Assembly: GCA_016714015.1 (NCBI GenBank)
Contig: JADJNZ010000001.1
Location: 248,001 to 312,000, forward strand
Origin: Gemmatimonadota bacterium
GTDB lineage: Bacteria; Gemmatimonadota; Gemmatimonadetes; Gemmatimonadales; Gemmatimonadaceae
Direction of reading: 5' to 3'
DNA length: 64,000 bases
In this document: piece after piece, positions 1 through 8,688 of the stretch
Position numbering within the stretch: position 1 is the stretch's first letter
Layout: each line of letters opens with the position of its first letter
The notes under the pieces: generated by a model
Told to the model about the DNA's origin: nothing
What the model saw: the letters and a program-made list of their open reading frames with translations, nothing else
Database searches by the model: none
Program-made: the position numbers and the translations under genes

Positions 1-258
1 GGGCGGCAGGCCGGTCGCATCGCTCACCGCGCCGCCTGGACCGCCGTCGATCTCCGCGCCGATGAGGAGCGGGAGGCGCGAGCGGCGATGCAGCTCGGCG
101 GTGAGCGCCGCGACCTCGGCGCGCGACCCGCCGCTGATCCAGAAGCCGCCGACGCCCACGTCGATGGCGTCGCCGATCATCTCCTCGAGATACGTGAAGC
201 CGAGCCCCGGGTCCCACCGGAGCTGCGGGACGAGGAGCGAGGCGAGCGGGTGCGTCAC
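1..258 (-). CDS. GH3 beta-N-acetylglucosaminidase (NagZ-like), N-terminal part, cut by window edge
   Basis: The first 86 codons of a gene that continues past the left edge. The translation has features of a glycoside hydrolase family 3 N-terminus: 'LASLLVPQLRWDPG', a GGFWISGG loop and 'RLPLLIGAEIDGGPGG', which matches the NagZ 'PLLIG-D-E-GG' block. NagZ-type enzymes remove GlcNAc from anhydro-muropeptides. The GTG start (256-258) overlaps the anmK stop as GTGA, the same coupling as between murQ and anmK, so it is the third gene of a peptidoglycan-recycling operon. The catalytic Asp/His loop lies off-window, so the exact substrate cannot be confirmed. Confidence 0.75.
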   Translation of the reverse strand, partial: MTHPLASLLVPQLRWDPGLGFTYLEEMIGDAIDVGVGGFWISGGSRAEVAALTAELHRRSRLPLLIGAEIDGGPGGAVSDATGLPP

Positions 259-1448
259 CGCGGGTGGAAGGCGCCGAGGAGGCGCGGCCCGCGCGCGCCG
301 GTGGCGCGCGGCACATTGCCGGCGCGCCCTTCGAGGTGCAGCCACCCGAGGAACGCGAACGCGACCGCCTCCTTGGCATCGCCGTCGAAGAAGACGCGAT
401 CGAAGGGCCGCACATGGCGGCCGGCGAGGGCCATCGCGATCGCCTCGCGGAGGACCGGATTGCGCGCGCCGCCACCCGAGAGGAGGATGTCGTCCACCGG
501 CTGCGGCACGAAGCGCTCGAAGGCGAGCGCGATGCTGCGCGCGGTGAACCAGACGGCGGTGCAGATGATGTCCTCGTCGGTCGCGGCGGGACGGGCGGCG
601 CGGCAGCGCGCGACGAAGTCGGCGATGAACCGCGCCGTGTAGCGCTCGCGCCCGGTGCTCTTGGGCGGCTCGACGGCGAACCAGGGATCGGCGAGGAGCG
701 CCTCGAGGACCGGCTCGATGGGCGTGCCCTGCGCGGCGAGCGCCCCATTCAGGTCGAACGCGAGCGCGGGACGCAGCAGGCGCGTGACGCCATCGATGAT
801 GCAGACGCCGGGGCCGGTGTCGAAGGCGCGCACGCCGTCGAAGTCGGCGCCCTGCGCGCTGCGCGGCGGGACGACGGTGAGGTTGCCGATGCCGCCGAGG
901 TTCTGCAGGACACGCCAGTGCGTGTCGTCGGCGAAGAGGAGGGCGTCGGCGATGGGGACGAGCGGCGCGCCCTGCCCCCCCGCGGCGACGTCGCGCACGC
1001 GGAAGTCGGCGATGACGTCGAGGCCGGTGCGTTCGGCGATCACCGCCGGTTGGCCGAACTGCCAGGTGCCGTGCGGCGGCTCGTGCCAGACGGTGTGCCC
1101 GTGCGAGGCGACGGCGTCGATCTCCTCGCGCGGCACGCCCGCCTCGGCGATCGCGGCGACGGCGGCGTCGGCGAGCCAGCCGCCGAGGGCGAAGTCGAGG
1201 CGCGTGTACTCGCTCGGCGTCGCGCCCTCGAGCGCGGCGGCGAGGCGCGCGCGCGTGGCGGACTCGTAGGCGCGATCGACATGCGCGAGGAGCTCCGGCG
1301 TCACGCGACCCTCGCCGTCCTCGTGGAAACGCACGACGGCGGCGGTCACGCCGTCGAGCGAGGTGCCCGACATGAGGCCGACGAGCACGCGCGGTCGCGT
1401 CGCGCGCGGGATCGAGGCGTCGGTGTCGCGCACGAGCTGGAGCGTCAC
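255..1448 (-). CDS. anmK: Anhydro-N-acetylmuramic acid kinase
   Basis: A protein of 397 residues. AnmK phosphorylates and opens 1,6-anhydro-MurNAc to MurNAc-6-phosphate in the cytoplasm, the substrate of MurQ. Near the N-terminus is the family signature 'VLVGLMSGTSLDGV'. 'GHTVWHEPP', 'QNLGGIGNLTVV', 'FDTGPGVCIIDG' and 'DILLSGGGARNP' follow in the order expected of the ASKHA-fold kinase. The length is close to the usual 370-390 residues. The GTG start at 1446-1448 overlaps the murQ stop as GTGA, and its own stop overlaps the next gene the same way, indicating translational coupling. Confidence 0.93.
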   Translation of the reverse strand: MTLQLVRDTDASIPRATRPRVLVGLMSGTSLDGVTAAVVRFHEDGEGRVTPELLAHVDRAYESATRARLAAALEGATPSEYTRLDFALGGWLADAAVAAIAEAGVPREEIDAVASHGHTVWHEPPHGTWQFGQPAVIAERTGLDVIADFRVRDVAAGGQGAPLVPIADALLFADDTHWRVLQNLGGIGNLTVVPPRSAQGADFDGVRAFDTGPGVCIIDGVTRLLRPALAFDLNGALAAQGTPIEPVLEALLADPWFAVEPPKSTGRERYTARFIADFVARCRAARPAATDEDIICTAVWFTARSIALAFERFVPQPVDDILLSGGGARNPVLREAIAMALAGRHVRPFDRVFFDGDAKEAVAFAFLGWLHLEGRAGNVPRATGARGPRLLGAFHPR

Positions 1449-2363
1449 GCGGTCTCCACCGGCGGCGGCGCGTCGGGGACGACGCGGCGGATGACGCCGC
1501 CGGCCTCCGCGAGCCGCGCGAGCGCCGTGGCGCGATCGAGGCCGAGCTTGTGCATGGTGATCGCGACCTTCACATGGCCCTGCGCGTCGGCGAGCAGCCG
1601 CCGCGCCTCGTCGCGTGTGAGGCCGCAGGTGGTGATGACGAGGCGTTCGGCGCGGTCCTTGAGCTTGTCGTTCGAGGTCTGCAGGTCCACCATCAGGTTG
1701 CCGTACGTCTTGCCGAGGCGGACCATCGCGCCGGTGGTGATCATGTTGAGCACCATCTTGGTCGCGGTGCCGGCCTTGAGGCGGGTGGAGCCGGTGACGA
1801 CCTCGGGGCCGGTGATGGGGACGATCGCGACATCGAGCGCGGCGACGAGCTCGGGGAGCGGGGGGCGAGCAGGCGAGGATGCCGGTGCGCGCGCCGAGGG
1901 TGCGCGCGTGCTCGAGCGCGGCGCGCACGTACGGCGTGGTGCCGCTCGCGGCGATGCCGAGGACGAAGTCACCGGCGGTGACGTTGGCGGCGGTGAGGTC
2001 GGCGCGGGCGCCGTCAGGGCGGTCCTCGGCCCCCTCCTGCGAGCGCGTGAGCGCGGCCGGTCCGCCGGCGATGATGCCGACGACCATCGACGGATCGCTG
2101 CCGAAGGTGGGCGGACACTCGGAGGCATCGAGGACGCCGAGGCGTCCGGAGGTGCCGGCGCCGAGGTAGAGGAGGCGGCGGCCGTCGCGGAAGGCGGCCA
2201 CGGCGAGCTCGATCGCGCGCGCGATGGGTTCGCGCTGCGACGCGACCGCGTCGGCGACGGCGCGGTCCTCGGCGTTCATGAGGTCGACGATCGCGAGCGG
2301 GCTGGCGAGGTCGATGTCGGCGCTGCGCGGGTTGCGGCGCTCGGTGACCCGGGGATCGAGCAC
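1445..2363 (-). pseudogene. murQ: N-acetylmuramic acid 6-phosphate etherase, frameshifted
   Basis: The N-terminal half (GTG start at 2363) reads 'YLGAGTSGRLGVLDASECPP', the MurQ SIS-domain signature, and continues through 'GIAASGTTPYVRAALEHA' to 'GILACSPP'. The rest ('LPELVAALDVAIVPITGPEV', 'RLKAGTATKMVLNMI', a C-terminal helical part) is in another frame and ends at 1445. The break lies in a run of six C on the coding strand (about 1860-1865). Removing one base restores a normal protein of about 305 residues. MurQ cleaves the lactyl ether of MurNAc-6-P. Its partner genes are intact, so this is either a recent inactivation or a homopolymer sequencing error. I cannot tell which. Confidence 0.85.
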
Positions 2364-2449
2364 GAGGGGGCGGGGTCTGAGAGGGGCGGCGGGGCGCCCG
2401 GCGTCGTCGGTGTCGCCTGCGGCCCGCGTCCCCTAAGTTATCGCACGTG

Positions 2450-3094
2450 ATGACCCCTCGCATCCTCCTCGCCTCGCTGGTCCTCCTGGTCGCCCGCCCC
2501 GCGTCGGCGCAGATCATCAGCGTCCCCTCGGTGGACGAGGCGCGCCGGCCGCTCGCGGTGAGCGCCACCTTCGGCTTCCTGCAGACGCAGAGCCGCTTCG
2601 ACGGCCAGAGCGGCGTGCTCTGGAGCCTGGGCGAAGCGCTGCAGTACCGCGCATCGGTGGAGCTGGGGATGAAGAGCGGCGCGTTCGGCGTGGCGGCGGC
2701 GCTCGCGAGCGTGCCGATCCGTCGCGACGGCGGGACGGCGCCGCTCAACTCGAACGGCGACATCGAACTCCGTCAGTTGCTCGCGACCTTCCGCACGCCG
2801 GAGATGGAAGGCGCGCACCAGATCGTCGAAGTGGGGATCGGCGCGTCGCAGTGGGCGAACTACTCGGGCACCGACCAACTGACGGCGGCCGAGGCCGAGC
2901 CGCGCAACGCGTTCACGCTGGTGGTGGGCTACGGCTTCGGCTTCACGATCGGCGACCGCGCGGCACTCACGCTGGTGCAGGACGTCTCGACGCTCTGGGG
3001 CTCGAAGGAAGGGCTGCCGAGCGGGGCGTCGCGGATGGTGCGGCAGTATACGACGCGCGTCGGGATGAGATACCGATTCTTTGGGAGGCGATGA
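2450..3094 (+). CDS. Small outer-membrane beta-barrel-like protein, unknown function
   Basis: 214 residues from the ATG at 2450 (a GTG lies one codon earlier). A signal peptide is clear ('LLASLVLLVARPASA', cleavage before QII). The mature part alternates short amphipathic strands with Gly/Ser turns ('VVGYGFGFTIGDRAALTLVQ', 'YTTRVGMRYRFF') and ends in aromatic and basic residues, as small outer-membrane barrels do. No catalytic motif is seen. It is transcribed divergently from murQ, with about 85 bp between them. The barrel assignment rests on pattern only. Confidence 0.6.
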   Translation: MTPRILLASLVLLVARPASAQIISVPSVDEARRPLAVSATFGFLQTQSRFDGQSGVLWSLGEALQYRASVELGMKSGAFGVAAALASVPIRRDGGTAPLNSNGDIELRQLLATFRTPEMEGAHQIVEVGIGASQWANYSGTDQLTAAEAEPRNAFTLVVGYGFGFTIGDRAALTLVQDVSTLWGSKEGLPSGASRMVRQYTTRVGMRYRFFGRR

Positions 3095-3182
3095 AGTGTC
3101 ACGATGAAGGCTGAAGGATGAAGGGTGAAAGTGAACTGCTCCTTCTTCCTCGTGTGCCCTTGGTCTCGAGCGCGTTCTCCGT

Positions 3183-3215
3183 CTTCTCTGTGTCCTCTGT
3201 GTCCTCTGTGGTGAA
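3183..3215. repeat. Dispersed CACAGAG-type repeat, single arm
   Basis: The stretch reads 'TCTCTGTGTCCTCTGTG' and ends with GTGGTGAA, the same word family as the repeats at 5.0-5.3, 27.5-27.7, 46.8 and 47.5 kb. Just upstream (3104-3135) is a purine-rich GAAGG/GATGAA stretch that recurs near 5250. It lies in the gap before gamma-glutamyltransferase and, read through, would add a false Ser/Val-rich N-terminus (SVFSVSSVSSV) to that protein. Confidence 0.8.
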
Positions 3216-3249
3216 TAGCAGTTGCCGTTCCCCCGCACCCCGAATCGCC

Positions 3250-5007
3250 ATGCGCACCATGTTCCGACGCCCGATCGCCCTCGTCACGCTCGCCGCGTTC
3301 GCGTTCACCGCCTGCCGTCCGACGGCGGCGGCGCCTGCCCCGACGGCGCAACCGACCGATGCCCGCTACTCGGGCACCTTCGCCGGCGGATTCCGCTTCC
3401 CCGAAGCGCGGGAGGCGGCGTTCGGCGCGCATGCGATGGTCGCGAGCAACAGCGAGCTCGCGAGCGCGGCCGGACGCGAGATCCTGCAGGCGGGTGGCAA
3501 CGCGATGGATGCCGCGGTGGCGGTCGGGTTCGCGCTCGCGGTGACCTATCCGTTCGCCGGCAACATCGGCGGCGGCGGGTTCATGGTGATCCGCATGGCG
3601 GACGGCCGCACCGCGGCGATCGACTATCGCGAGATCGCGCCGCTCGCGGCGACGCGCGACATGTTCGTGGACTCGGCGGGGAAGCTCACCGACAAGAGCG
3701 TGGTGGGACATCTCGCGTCGGGCGTTCCGGGCGCGGTCGCGGGGATGGATGCGGCGCTCGACCGTTTCGGGACGATGTCGCTCGCGCAGGTGATGGCGCC
3801 GGCGATCCGGCTCGCGCGTGAGGGCTTCACGGTGGACAGCGCGCTCTTCCGTTCGCTGAGCGGCGCGAAGCAGCGGATCTGCCGGTTCGAAGGGTGCGCG
3901 ACCTTCTATCCCAACGGCGAGACGGTGGCGCCCGGGGCGCGGCTGGTGCAGGCCGAGCTCGCGCGGTCGCTGCAGCTGATCGCCGAGCGGGGGCCGGCGG
4001 CGTTCTATGACGGTCCCGTGGGCGCGGCGCTGGTCGCGGAGATGGAGCGCGGCGGCGGGATCATCACGCGCGAGGACCTGCGCCGCTACGCGCCCAAGTG
4101 GCGCGAGCCGGTGGTGAGCACGTATCGCGGGCACACGCTCATCACGATGCCGCCGGCGTCATCGGGCGGGATCACGATGACGGAGACGTTCAACATCCTC
4201 GAGACGTTCGGACCGCTCCCCGCCTTCGGCACGCCGGAGTACATGCACCTGGTGGCGGAGGCGTTCCGGCGCGCGTTCATCGACCGCAACGCGAAGCTCG
4301 CCGACCCCGACTTCGTGCCGGTGCCGCGCGAGGAGCTCACGAGCAAGGCGTACGCGCAGCGACTCGCGGCGCAGATCGACCGCGCGCGCGCGTCGGTGAC
4401 GCCGGCCTTCGACCAGGGGCGCGAGCCGGAGCACACGACGCACTACTCGGTGGTGGACGAGAAGGGCAACGCGGTCGCGACGACGACGACGATCAACGGC
4501 GGCTACGGCTCGGCGGTCTGGGTGCGCGACGGCGGGTTCTTCATGAACAACGAGATGGACGACTTCGCCGCGCAGCCGGGGACGGCGAACATGTTCGGGC
4601 TGGTGCAGGGCGAGGCGAACGCGGTGCAGCCGGGGAAGCGGATGCTCTCGGCGATGTCACCGACGATCGTGCTCGACCCGCAGGGGAACGTGCTGCTGGT
4701 CGTGGGGGCGGCAGGCGGGCCGACGATCATCACGGCGGTGACGCAGGTGATCCTGAACGTGATCGAGCACCGCATGACCCTGGCCGACGCGATGCGCGCG
4801 CCGCGGATGCATCATCAGTCGCTGCCGGACGAGATCCGGGTGGAGAGCGTCGGGTTCCCCGAGGCGTCGCTCGAGCGGCTGCGGGCGATGGGGCACAAGG
4901 TCGTGACGACGCAGGGGATCGCGAACGTGAATGCGGTGATGCGGGTGCCGGGTGGCTGGCACGGCGTGAAGGAGCCGCGCGGTGCTGGGGCGGCGCTCGG
5001 GTACTGA
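3250..5007 (+). CDS. ggt: Gamma-glutamyltransferase (lipoprotein form)
   Basis: 585 residues from the ATG at 3250. GGT hydrolyses or transfers the gamma-glutamyl group of glutathione outside the cytoplasmic membrane, as an autoprocessed Ntn-hydrolase. Visible features: a signal peptide with a lipobox-like 'LAAFAFTAC'; 'GGNAMDAAVAVGFAL' and 'YPFAGNIGGGGFM' of the large subunit; and the processing site 'HTTHYSVVDEKGNAVATTT', whose Thr becomes the N-terminal nucleophile of the small subunit. 'KRMLSAMSPTIVLD' and 'VVGAAGGPTIITAV' complete the small subunit. The reading frame is open further upstream, but that part is a dispersed repeat, so 3250 (or 3259) is the better start. Confidence 0.92.
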   Translation: MRTMFRRPIALVTLAAFAFTACRPTAAAPAPTAQPTDARYSGTFAGGFRFPEAREAAFGAHAMVASNSELASAAGREILQAGGNAMDAAVAVGFALAVTYPFAGNIGGGGFMVIRMADGRTAAIDYREIAPLAATRDMFVDSAGKLTDKSVVGHLASGVPGAVAGMDAALDRFGTMSLAQVMAPAIRLAREGFTVDSALFRSLSGAKQRICRFEGCATFYPNGETVAPGARLVQAELARSLQLIAERGPAAFYDGPVGAALVAEMERGGGIITREDLRRYAPKWREPVVSTYRGHTLITMPPASSGGITMTETFNILETFGPLPAFGTPEYMHLVAEAFRRAFIDRNAKLADPDFVPVPREELTSKAYAQRLAAQIDRARASVTPAFDQGREPEHTTHYSVVDEKGNAVATTTTINGGYGSAVWVRDGGFFMNNEMDDFAAQPGTANMFGLVQGEANAVQPGKRMLSAMSPTIVLDPQGNVLLVVGAAGGPTIITAVTQVILNVIEHRMTLADAMRAPRMHHQSLPDEIRVESVGFPEASLERLRAMGHKVVTTQGIANVNAVMRVPGGWHGVKEPRGAGAALGY

Positions 5008-5014
5008 TTCACTG

Positions 5015-5345
5015 CGTTCACCACAGAGGGCACAGAGGGCACAGAGCACTGCGGAGAGGTGCAACTGCTTTCACCACAGGGGCACAGGGGGCACAGGGGC
5101 ATCCGTGCGCTGGAGCCGAGCTCGGTGGGGGCTCACGGTCCTTTTCTTGGGAATGACAACGACAGCGTTCGATGACGCGCTGTTCACCCCAAAGAGCCGT
5201 TCCCTGTGTCCCCTGTGCCCATGTGGTGAACGTGGTCGCTCCGAGGAAGGCGGAAGGATGAAGGATGAAAGCAGAAGGGCGGAGAGCGCCAAGCGCCCTC
5301 CGCCCTTCTCTGTGTCCTCTGTGCCCTCTGTGGTGACCGCCGTTC
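5015..5345. repeat. Cluster of dispersed CACAGAG/CACAGGG palindromic repeats
   Basis: A gene-free stretch between two convergent genes. It holds 'TTCACCACAGAGGGCACAG' at about 5018, a second variant with CACAGGGG at about 5072, an inverted copy with CCCCTGTG ending GTGGTGAA at about 5200, a GGAAGGATGAAGGATGAA purine tract at about 5250, and another inverted CTCTGTG copy ending GTGGTGA near 5337. The arms can pair over long distances. No open frame here has coding character; translations give only HRGHRGHR-type peptides. Confidence 0.85.
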
Positions 5346-5366
5346 AGCCGTTCACCGCATCCGGCA

Positions 5367-6152
5367 TCACGCACGCGGCACGGTGAGCGCCTTGGAGATC
5401 GCGATGGTGATGGTGCCGTTGGCCGGGAGGCAGCCCTCGTAGTCGGCGGTGCCGGCGGCGACCGCGCCACCCGCGGCCGCGCCGACGGCGGCGCCGATCA
5501 CGGTGCTCTTGGTGTTCTTGCCGAGGAGCTGGCCGGCGACCGCGCCCACCGCGGCGCCCGTCGCGACCTTGCCGACCTGCTGGCCGGTGCTCTGCGAGCG
5601 CACGGCCTCGATCGTCGCGACCTGCGTCACGTCACCCTCGACGGCGAGCGTCTGCGAGCCGATCTGCACCGAGACCACGTCGAACGCGAACTTCCAGTTG
5701 TCCTTCGAGTTCTTCGAGATGGCCGACTCGGTGACGGTGAGCGTGACGACCGAGCCCGCGGGGATCCGCGCGCCGTTGGTGCCGGTGACGTCGGCGCCGA
5801 GGGTCGCGGTGAAGGTGTCGCCGGCCTTGTGCGTGTTGGTGCACATGCGCGCCGCGGTGGTGACGGCGAACGAGGTGCCCGCGGCGATGGTGCCGGAGCG
5901 CGCGGCCGGCGCCTTGGTCGGCGTGGTGGCGACCGGCTTGGGCGCCGGGGCCGGGGCCTTGGTCTCCGGGGCCGGCGTCGGCGCCGGGGCCGGGGCGGCC
6001 ATCGCGGTGTCGGCCATCGGCGCGCCCGAGTCCGCCGGGGCGAGCTGGATGTCGCGCGCGGCGGCGTCGGTCTTCGGCTCGCCGCCGCAGGCCGCAACGG
6101 CCGCAACGATCATGAGCGGCGCGATGGCGCGCCGGATAGTATTCGACAGCAT
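5367..6152 (-). CDS. Glycine-zipper lipoprotein with Ala/Pro linker
   Basis: 261 residues from the ATG at 6152; the frame is open 27 codons further, but those residues are not signal-like. The N-terminus is a lipoprotein signal (MIVAAVAACGG, lipidated Cys). A roughly 60-residue Ala/Pro/Thr-rich linker follows, then a beta-rich central domain (about 95-185). The C-terminal segment has repeated Gly/Ala (ATGAAVGAVAGQLLG, VIGAAVGAAAGGAVAAG), typical of glycine-zipper membrane motifs in 17-kDa-antigen-type lipoproteins. Probably an envelope-anchored protein of unknown role. It is divergent from the ABC exporter at 6236. Confidence 0.72.
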   Translation of the reverse strand: MLSNTIRRAIAPLMIVAAVAACGGEPKTDAAARDIQLAPADSGAPMADTAMAAPAPAPTPAPETKAPAPAPKPVATTPTKAPAARSGTIAAGTSFAVTTAARMCTNTHKAGDTFTATLGADVTGTNGARIPAGSVVTLTVTESAISKNSKDNWKFAFDVVSVQIGSQTLAVEGDVTQVATIEAVRSQSTGQQVGKVATGAAVGAVAGQLLGKNTKSTVIGAAVGAAAGGAVAAGTADYEGCLPANGTITIAISKALTVPRA

Positions 6153-6235
6153 GGGGCTTCTCCGTGGGGTGTGGGGGCGTACGACCCCTGTAAGATCGAC
6201 CCCGCGCACGCGCAAAGCAACGATTCCAGCCATTT

Positions 6236-8020
6236 GTGACCTCGCTCACACGTCTCCTCCCCTGGGCCGGCCCCTACCGGCGGCAGTACCTCATCGGGCT
6301 CGCGTGCGTCGCCATCTCCACGGCGCTCTACAGCGTCCAGCCCACCCTCGTGCGCCGCGCGATCGACGCCATGGGCGCCGATGCCCCGCTCCGCGGCGTG
6401 TTCACCATCGCCGGCCTGATGGTCGCGACCTCGCTCGTCACGGGGTGGTTCCGCTTCCACATGCGCGAGATCCTCAACGGCGTCTCGCGCATCGTCGAGA
6501 ACGACCTGCGCGACGCGCTCTTCGCGCGGCTCACACGACTCGACCCCGCCTGGTTCGCGCGCAACCGCACGGGCGAGGTGATGGCGCGCCTCACCAATGA
6601 CCTCGGCGCGGTGCGCATGGCCGTCGGCCCCGCGGTCATGTACCTCACCAACACGATCTTCGGCGGCGTCTTCGCGCTCTCGTTCATGATCGCGATCAGC
6701 CCGCGCCTCACGCTGCTCGCCCTGCTGCCGATGGTGCCGCTGCCCCTCGTGATGTGGGGACTCGGCCGCGCCATACACCAGCGGTTCGAACGGGTGCAGG
6801 CGCAGTTCGGCGACCTCACCACGCATGTGCAGGAACACCTCTCCGGCGTGCGGATCGTGCGCGCCTACCAGCAGGAGGGGGCGGAGGTCGGGCGCTTCGG
6901 GCAGCTGAGCGCCGACTACCTCGAGAAGAACCTCGGGCTCGTGCGCCTCAACGGCCTGATGAACCCGAGCTTCACGCTGCTCGCCGGACTCGGCGCCGCG
7001 ATGGTGCTCTGGCTGGGCGGGGGGATGGTGCTCGACGGCACGCTGACCATCGGCGCGTTCGTCGCCTTCGGCCTCTACCTCGCGAACCTCACCTGGCCGC
7101 TGATCGCGCTCGGGTGGGTGACGAGCCTCTTCCAGCGGGGCGCGGCCTCGATGACGCGCCTGCTCGAGATCCTCGACGCCACGCCGGCCATCGCCGATCC
7201 GCCGGCCGCGACGTCGCTCCCGGAGACGCACGGTGGCCGCGCCCTCACCTTCGAGGGGGTGCGCTTCGCGTACCCTGACAAGGCGGGCGGGCTCGGCCGC
7301 GAGGTCCTCGACCGCATCTCGGTCACCGTGCCCGCCGGCGGCACGCTCGGCATCGTCGGTGCGACCGGCTCGGGGAAGACGACGCTCCTCGAACTCATCC
7401 CGCGTCTCGCCGACCCGACCGAGGGGCGCATCCTCCTCGACGGCGTCGATCTCCGCGCACTGCCGCTCGCGGTGCTGCGGCGCGAGATCGGGTTCGTGCC
7501 GCAGGAGAGCCTGCTCTTCAGCGAGACGATCCTCGACAACCTCACCTATGGCGGCGCGAGCGCCGACGATGCGCGCTGGGCCGCGGGGATCGCGCAGCTC
7601 ACCGAGGCGATCGACGGCTTCCCCGCGCGCGAGGCGACGATGCTCGGCGAGCGCGGCGTGAACCTCTCGGGTGGGCAGAAGCAACGGGCCGCGATGGCGC
7701 GCGCCCTCGCGCGTCGGCCGAGCGTGGTGATCCTCGACGACGCGCTCTCGGCGGTGGACACGCACACCGAGGCAGCGATCCTGCGCGGGCTGCGCGAGGC
7801 GCTCGCCGGACGCACGGCGATCATCGCGTCGCATCGCATCACCGCGATCCGCGACGCGCACTGGATCATCGTGCTCGACGAGGGGCGCGTGGTCGAGCAG
7901 GGACGGCACGACGAGCTGCTCGCGGCGCGGGGGCGCTACTGGACGCTGTTGCGGCGACAGCAGCTCGAGGACGAGCTCGCGTCGGAGCCGACCGCTGTGA
8001 CGACCGCTGTCCCGTTGTGA
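6236..8020 (+). CDS. ABC transporter, fused permease and ATPase (exporter type)
   Basis: 594 residues, GTG start. Residues 1 to about 310 form a six-helix exporter membrane domain (LIGLACVAISTALYS, AVMYLTNTIFGGVFALSFM and others). The nucleotide-binding domain follows: Walker A 'GATGSGKTTL' (about 378), Q-loop 'FVPQESLLF', signature 'LSGGQKQR' (about 480), Walker B 'VVILDDALSAVDTHTE' and the switch His in 'IIASHR'. This is the MsbA/MdlB-like half-transporter family, acting as a homodimer or with a partner. No partner gene is adjacent and the substrate cannot be read from sequence. The following barrel gene begins 53 bp after the stop. Confidence 0.92.
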   Translation: MTSLTRLLPWAGPYRRQYLIGLACVAISTALYSVQPTLVRRAIDAMGADAPLRGVFTIAGLMVATSLVTGWFRFHMREILNGVSRIVENDLRDALFARLTRLDPAWFARNRTGEVMARLTNDLGAVRMAVGPAVMYLTNTIFGGVFALSFMIAISPRLTLLALLPMVPLPLVMWGLGRAIHQRFERVQAQFGDLTTHVQEHLSGVRIVRAYQQEGAEVGRFGQLSADYLEKNLGLVRLNGLMNPSFTLLAGLGAAMVLWLGGGMVLDGTLTIGAFVAFGLYLANLTWPLIALGWVTSLFQRGAASMTRLLEILDATPAIADPPAATSLPETHGGRALTFEGVRFAYPDKAGGLGREVLDRISVTVPAGGTLGIVGATGSGKTTLLELIPRLADPTEGRILLDGVDLRALPLAVLRREIGFVPQESLLFSETILDNLTYGGASADDARWAAGIAQLTEAIDGFPAREATMLGERGVNLSGGQKQRAAMARALARRPSVVILDDALSAVDTHTEAAILRGLREALAGRTAIIASHRITAIRDAHWIIVLDEGRVVEQGRHDELLAARGRYWTLLRRQQLEDELASEPTAVTTAVPL

Positions 8021-8073
8021 CGCCTTGGGGATCGGGAAGTCAGGTAAGGAGAACCCTTATCCCGGAGCTCACA

Positions 8074-8613
8074 GTGCACAGATTCGTTCGCACGTCCGTC
8101 GCCGCCGCCTCCCTCCTCCTCGCCTCGGCCACGGTGTCGCAGGCGCAGATGGCGGAGTCGCGCTTCGGCGCGAAGGCCGGCATCGCGCTCCCCATGGGCG
8201 ACTTCGGTGACGCGGTGGGGCTCGGCTTCCATCTCGGCGGCCACCTCGCGCTCCCGTTGCAGGGCAAGCTCGCGCTTCGCTTCGACGTCGACTATGGTCG
8301 GTACAGCGGCGAGGACGGCTTCGGCATCGACAACGTCTCGCTCCTCGGTGGCGTGGCGAACCTCGTCTATCGCATGGAGACGAGCAGCGAGCTCAAGCCG
8401 TACATCCTCGGCGGCGTCGGCTTCTACAACACCACGATCGAAGGCAACGGCGGCGGCTCGGCCGACGAGTCGAACCTCGCGTTCAACGCGGGCATCGGCT
8501 ACGACTTCAAGTTCGGCAACTCGAACCTCTTCACCGAGCTTCGGTTCCTCTCGATCCAGACCGACGGCAGCTCGACCACCACGCTCCCGATCGTGATCGG
8601 CCTTCGGTTCTGA
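8074..8613 (+). CDS. Outer-membrane beta-barrel protein
   Basis: 179 residues from a GTG at 8074. A GGAG six bases upstream supports this start over the longer frame that would overlap the ABC gene. Signal peptide 'ASLLLASATVSQAQ'. The mature protein has eight or so alternating strands with Gly/aromatic pattern (FGAKAGIALPMGDFGDAVG, GLGFHLGGHLALPL) and ends in 'VIGLRF', with the C-terminal Phe typical of BAM substrates. It resembles the OmpA-like or porin-family small barrel domain. Ligand and role are unknown. Confidence 0.8.
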   Translation: MHRFVRTSVAAASLLLASATVSQAQMAESRFGAKAGIALPMGDFGDAVGLGFHLGGHLALPLQGKLALRFDVDYGRYSGEDGFGIDNVSLLGGVANLVYRMETSSELKPYILGGVGFYNTTIEGNGGGSADESNLAFNAGIGYDFKFGNSNLFTELRFLSIQTDGSSTTTLPIVIGLRF

Positions 8614-8635
8614 TCCATCGGTCATCTGACGGAAC

Positions 8636-8664
8636 GCGGGGGGCGGCCATCGGCCGCCCCCCGC
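8636..8664. terminator. GC-rich hairpin between convergent genes
   Basis: A perfect 13-bp stem (GCGGGGGGCGGCC / GGCCGCCCCCCGC) with a 3-base loop, lying between the convergent barrel gene (ends 8613) and SGNH hydrolase gene (ends 8689). There is no T-tract on either side, so it may act as a transcript-end stabiliser or with Rho rather than as a classic intrinsic terminator. Confidence 0.7.
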
Positions 8665-8688
8665 ATGCGTTCCGCCCCTGCCCTGCGT

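Noticed and set aside
264..2450. Very long plus-strand open frame opposite anmK and murQ (similar ones at 14760-18035, 20449-24657, 30069-33323, 35342-38032)
   Set aside because: They are antisense shadows of well-recognised genes in GC-rich DNA. Their translations are Arg/Gly/Glu-rich with no domain.
5070..5300. Small genes with HRGHRGHRE-like products in the CACAGAG repeats
   Set aside because: They come from both strands and several frames of a palindromic repeat, with no start signals.
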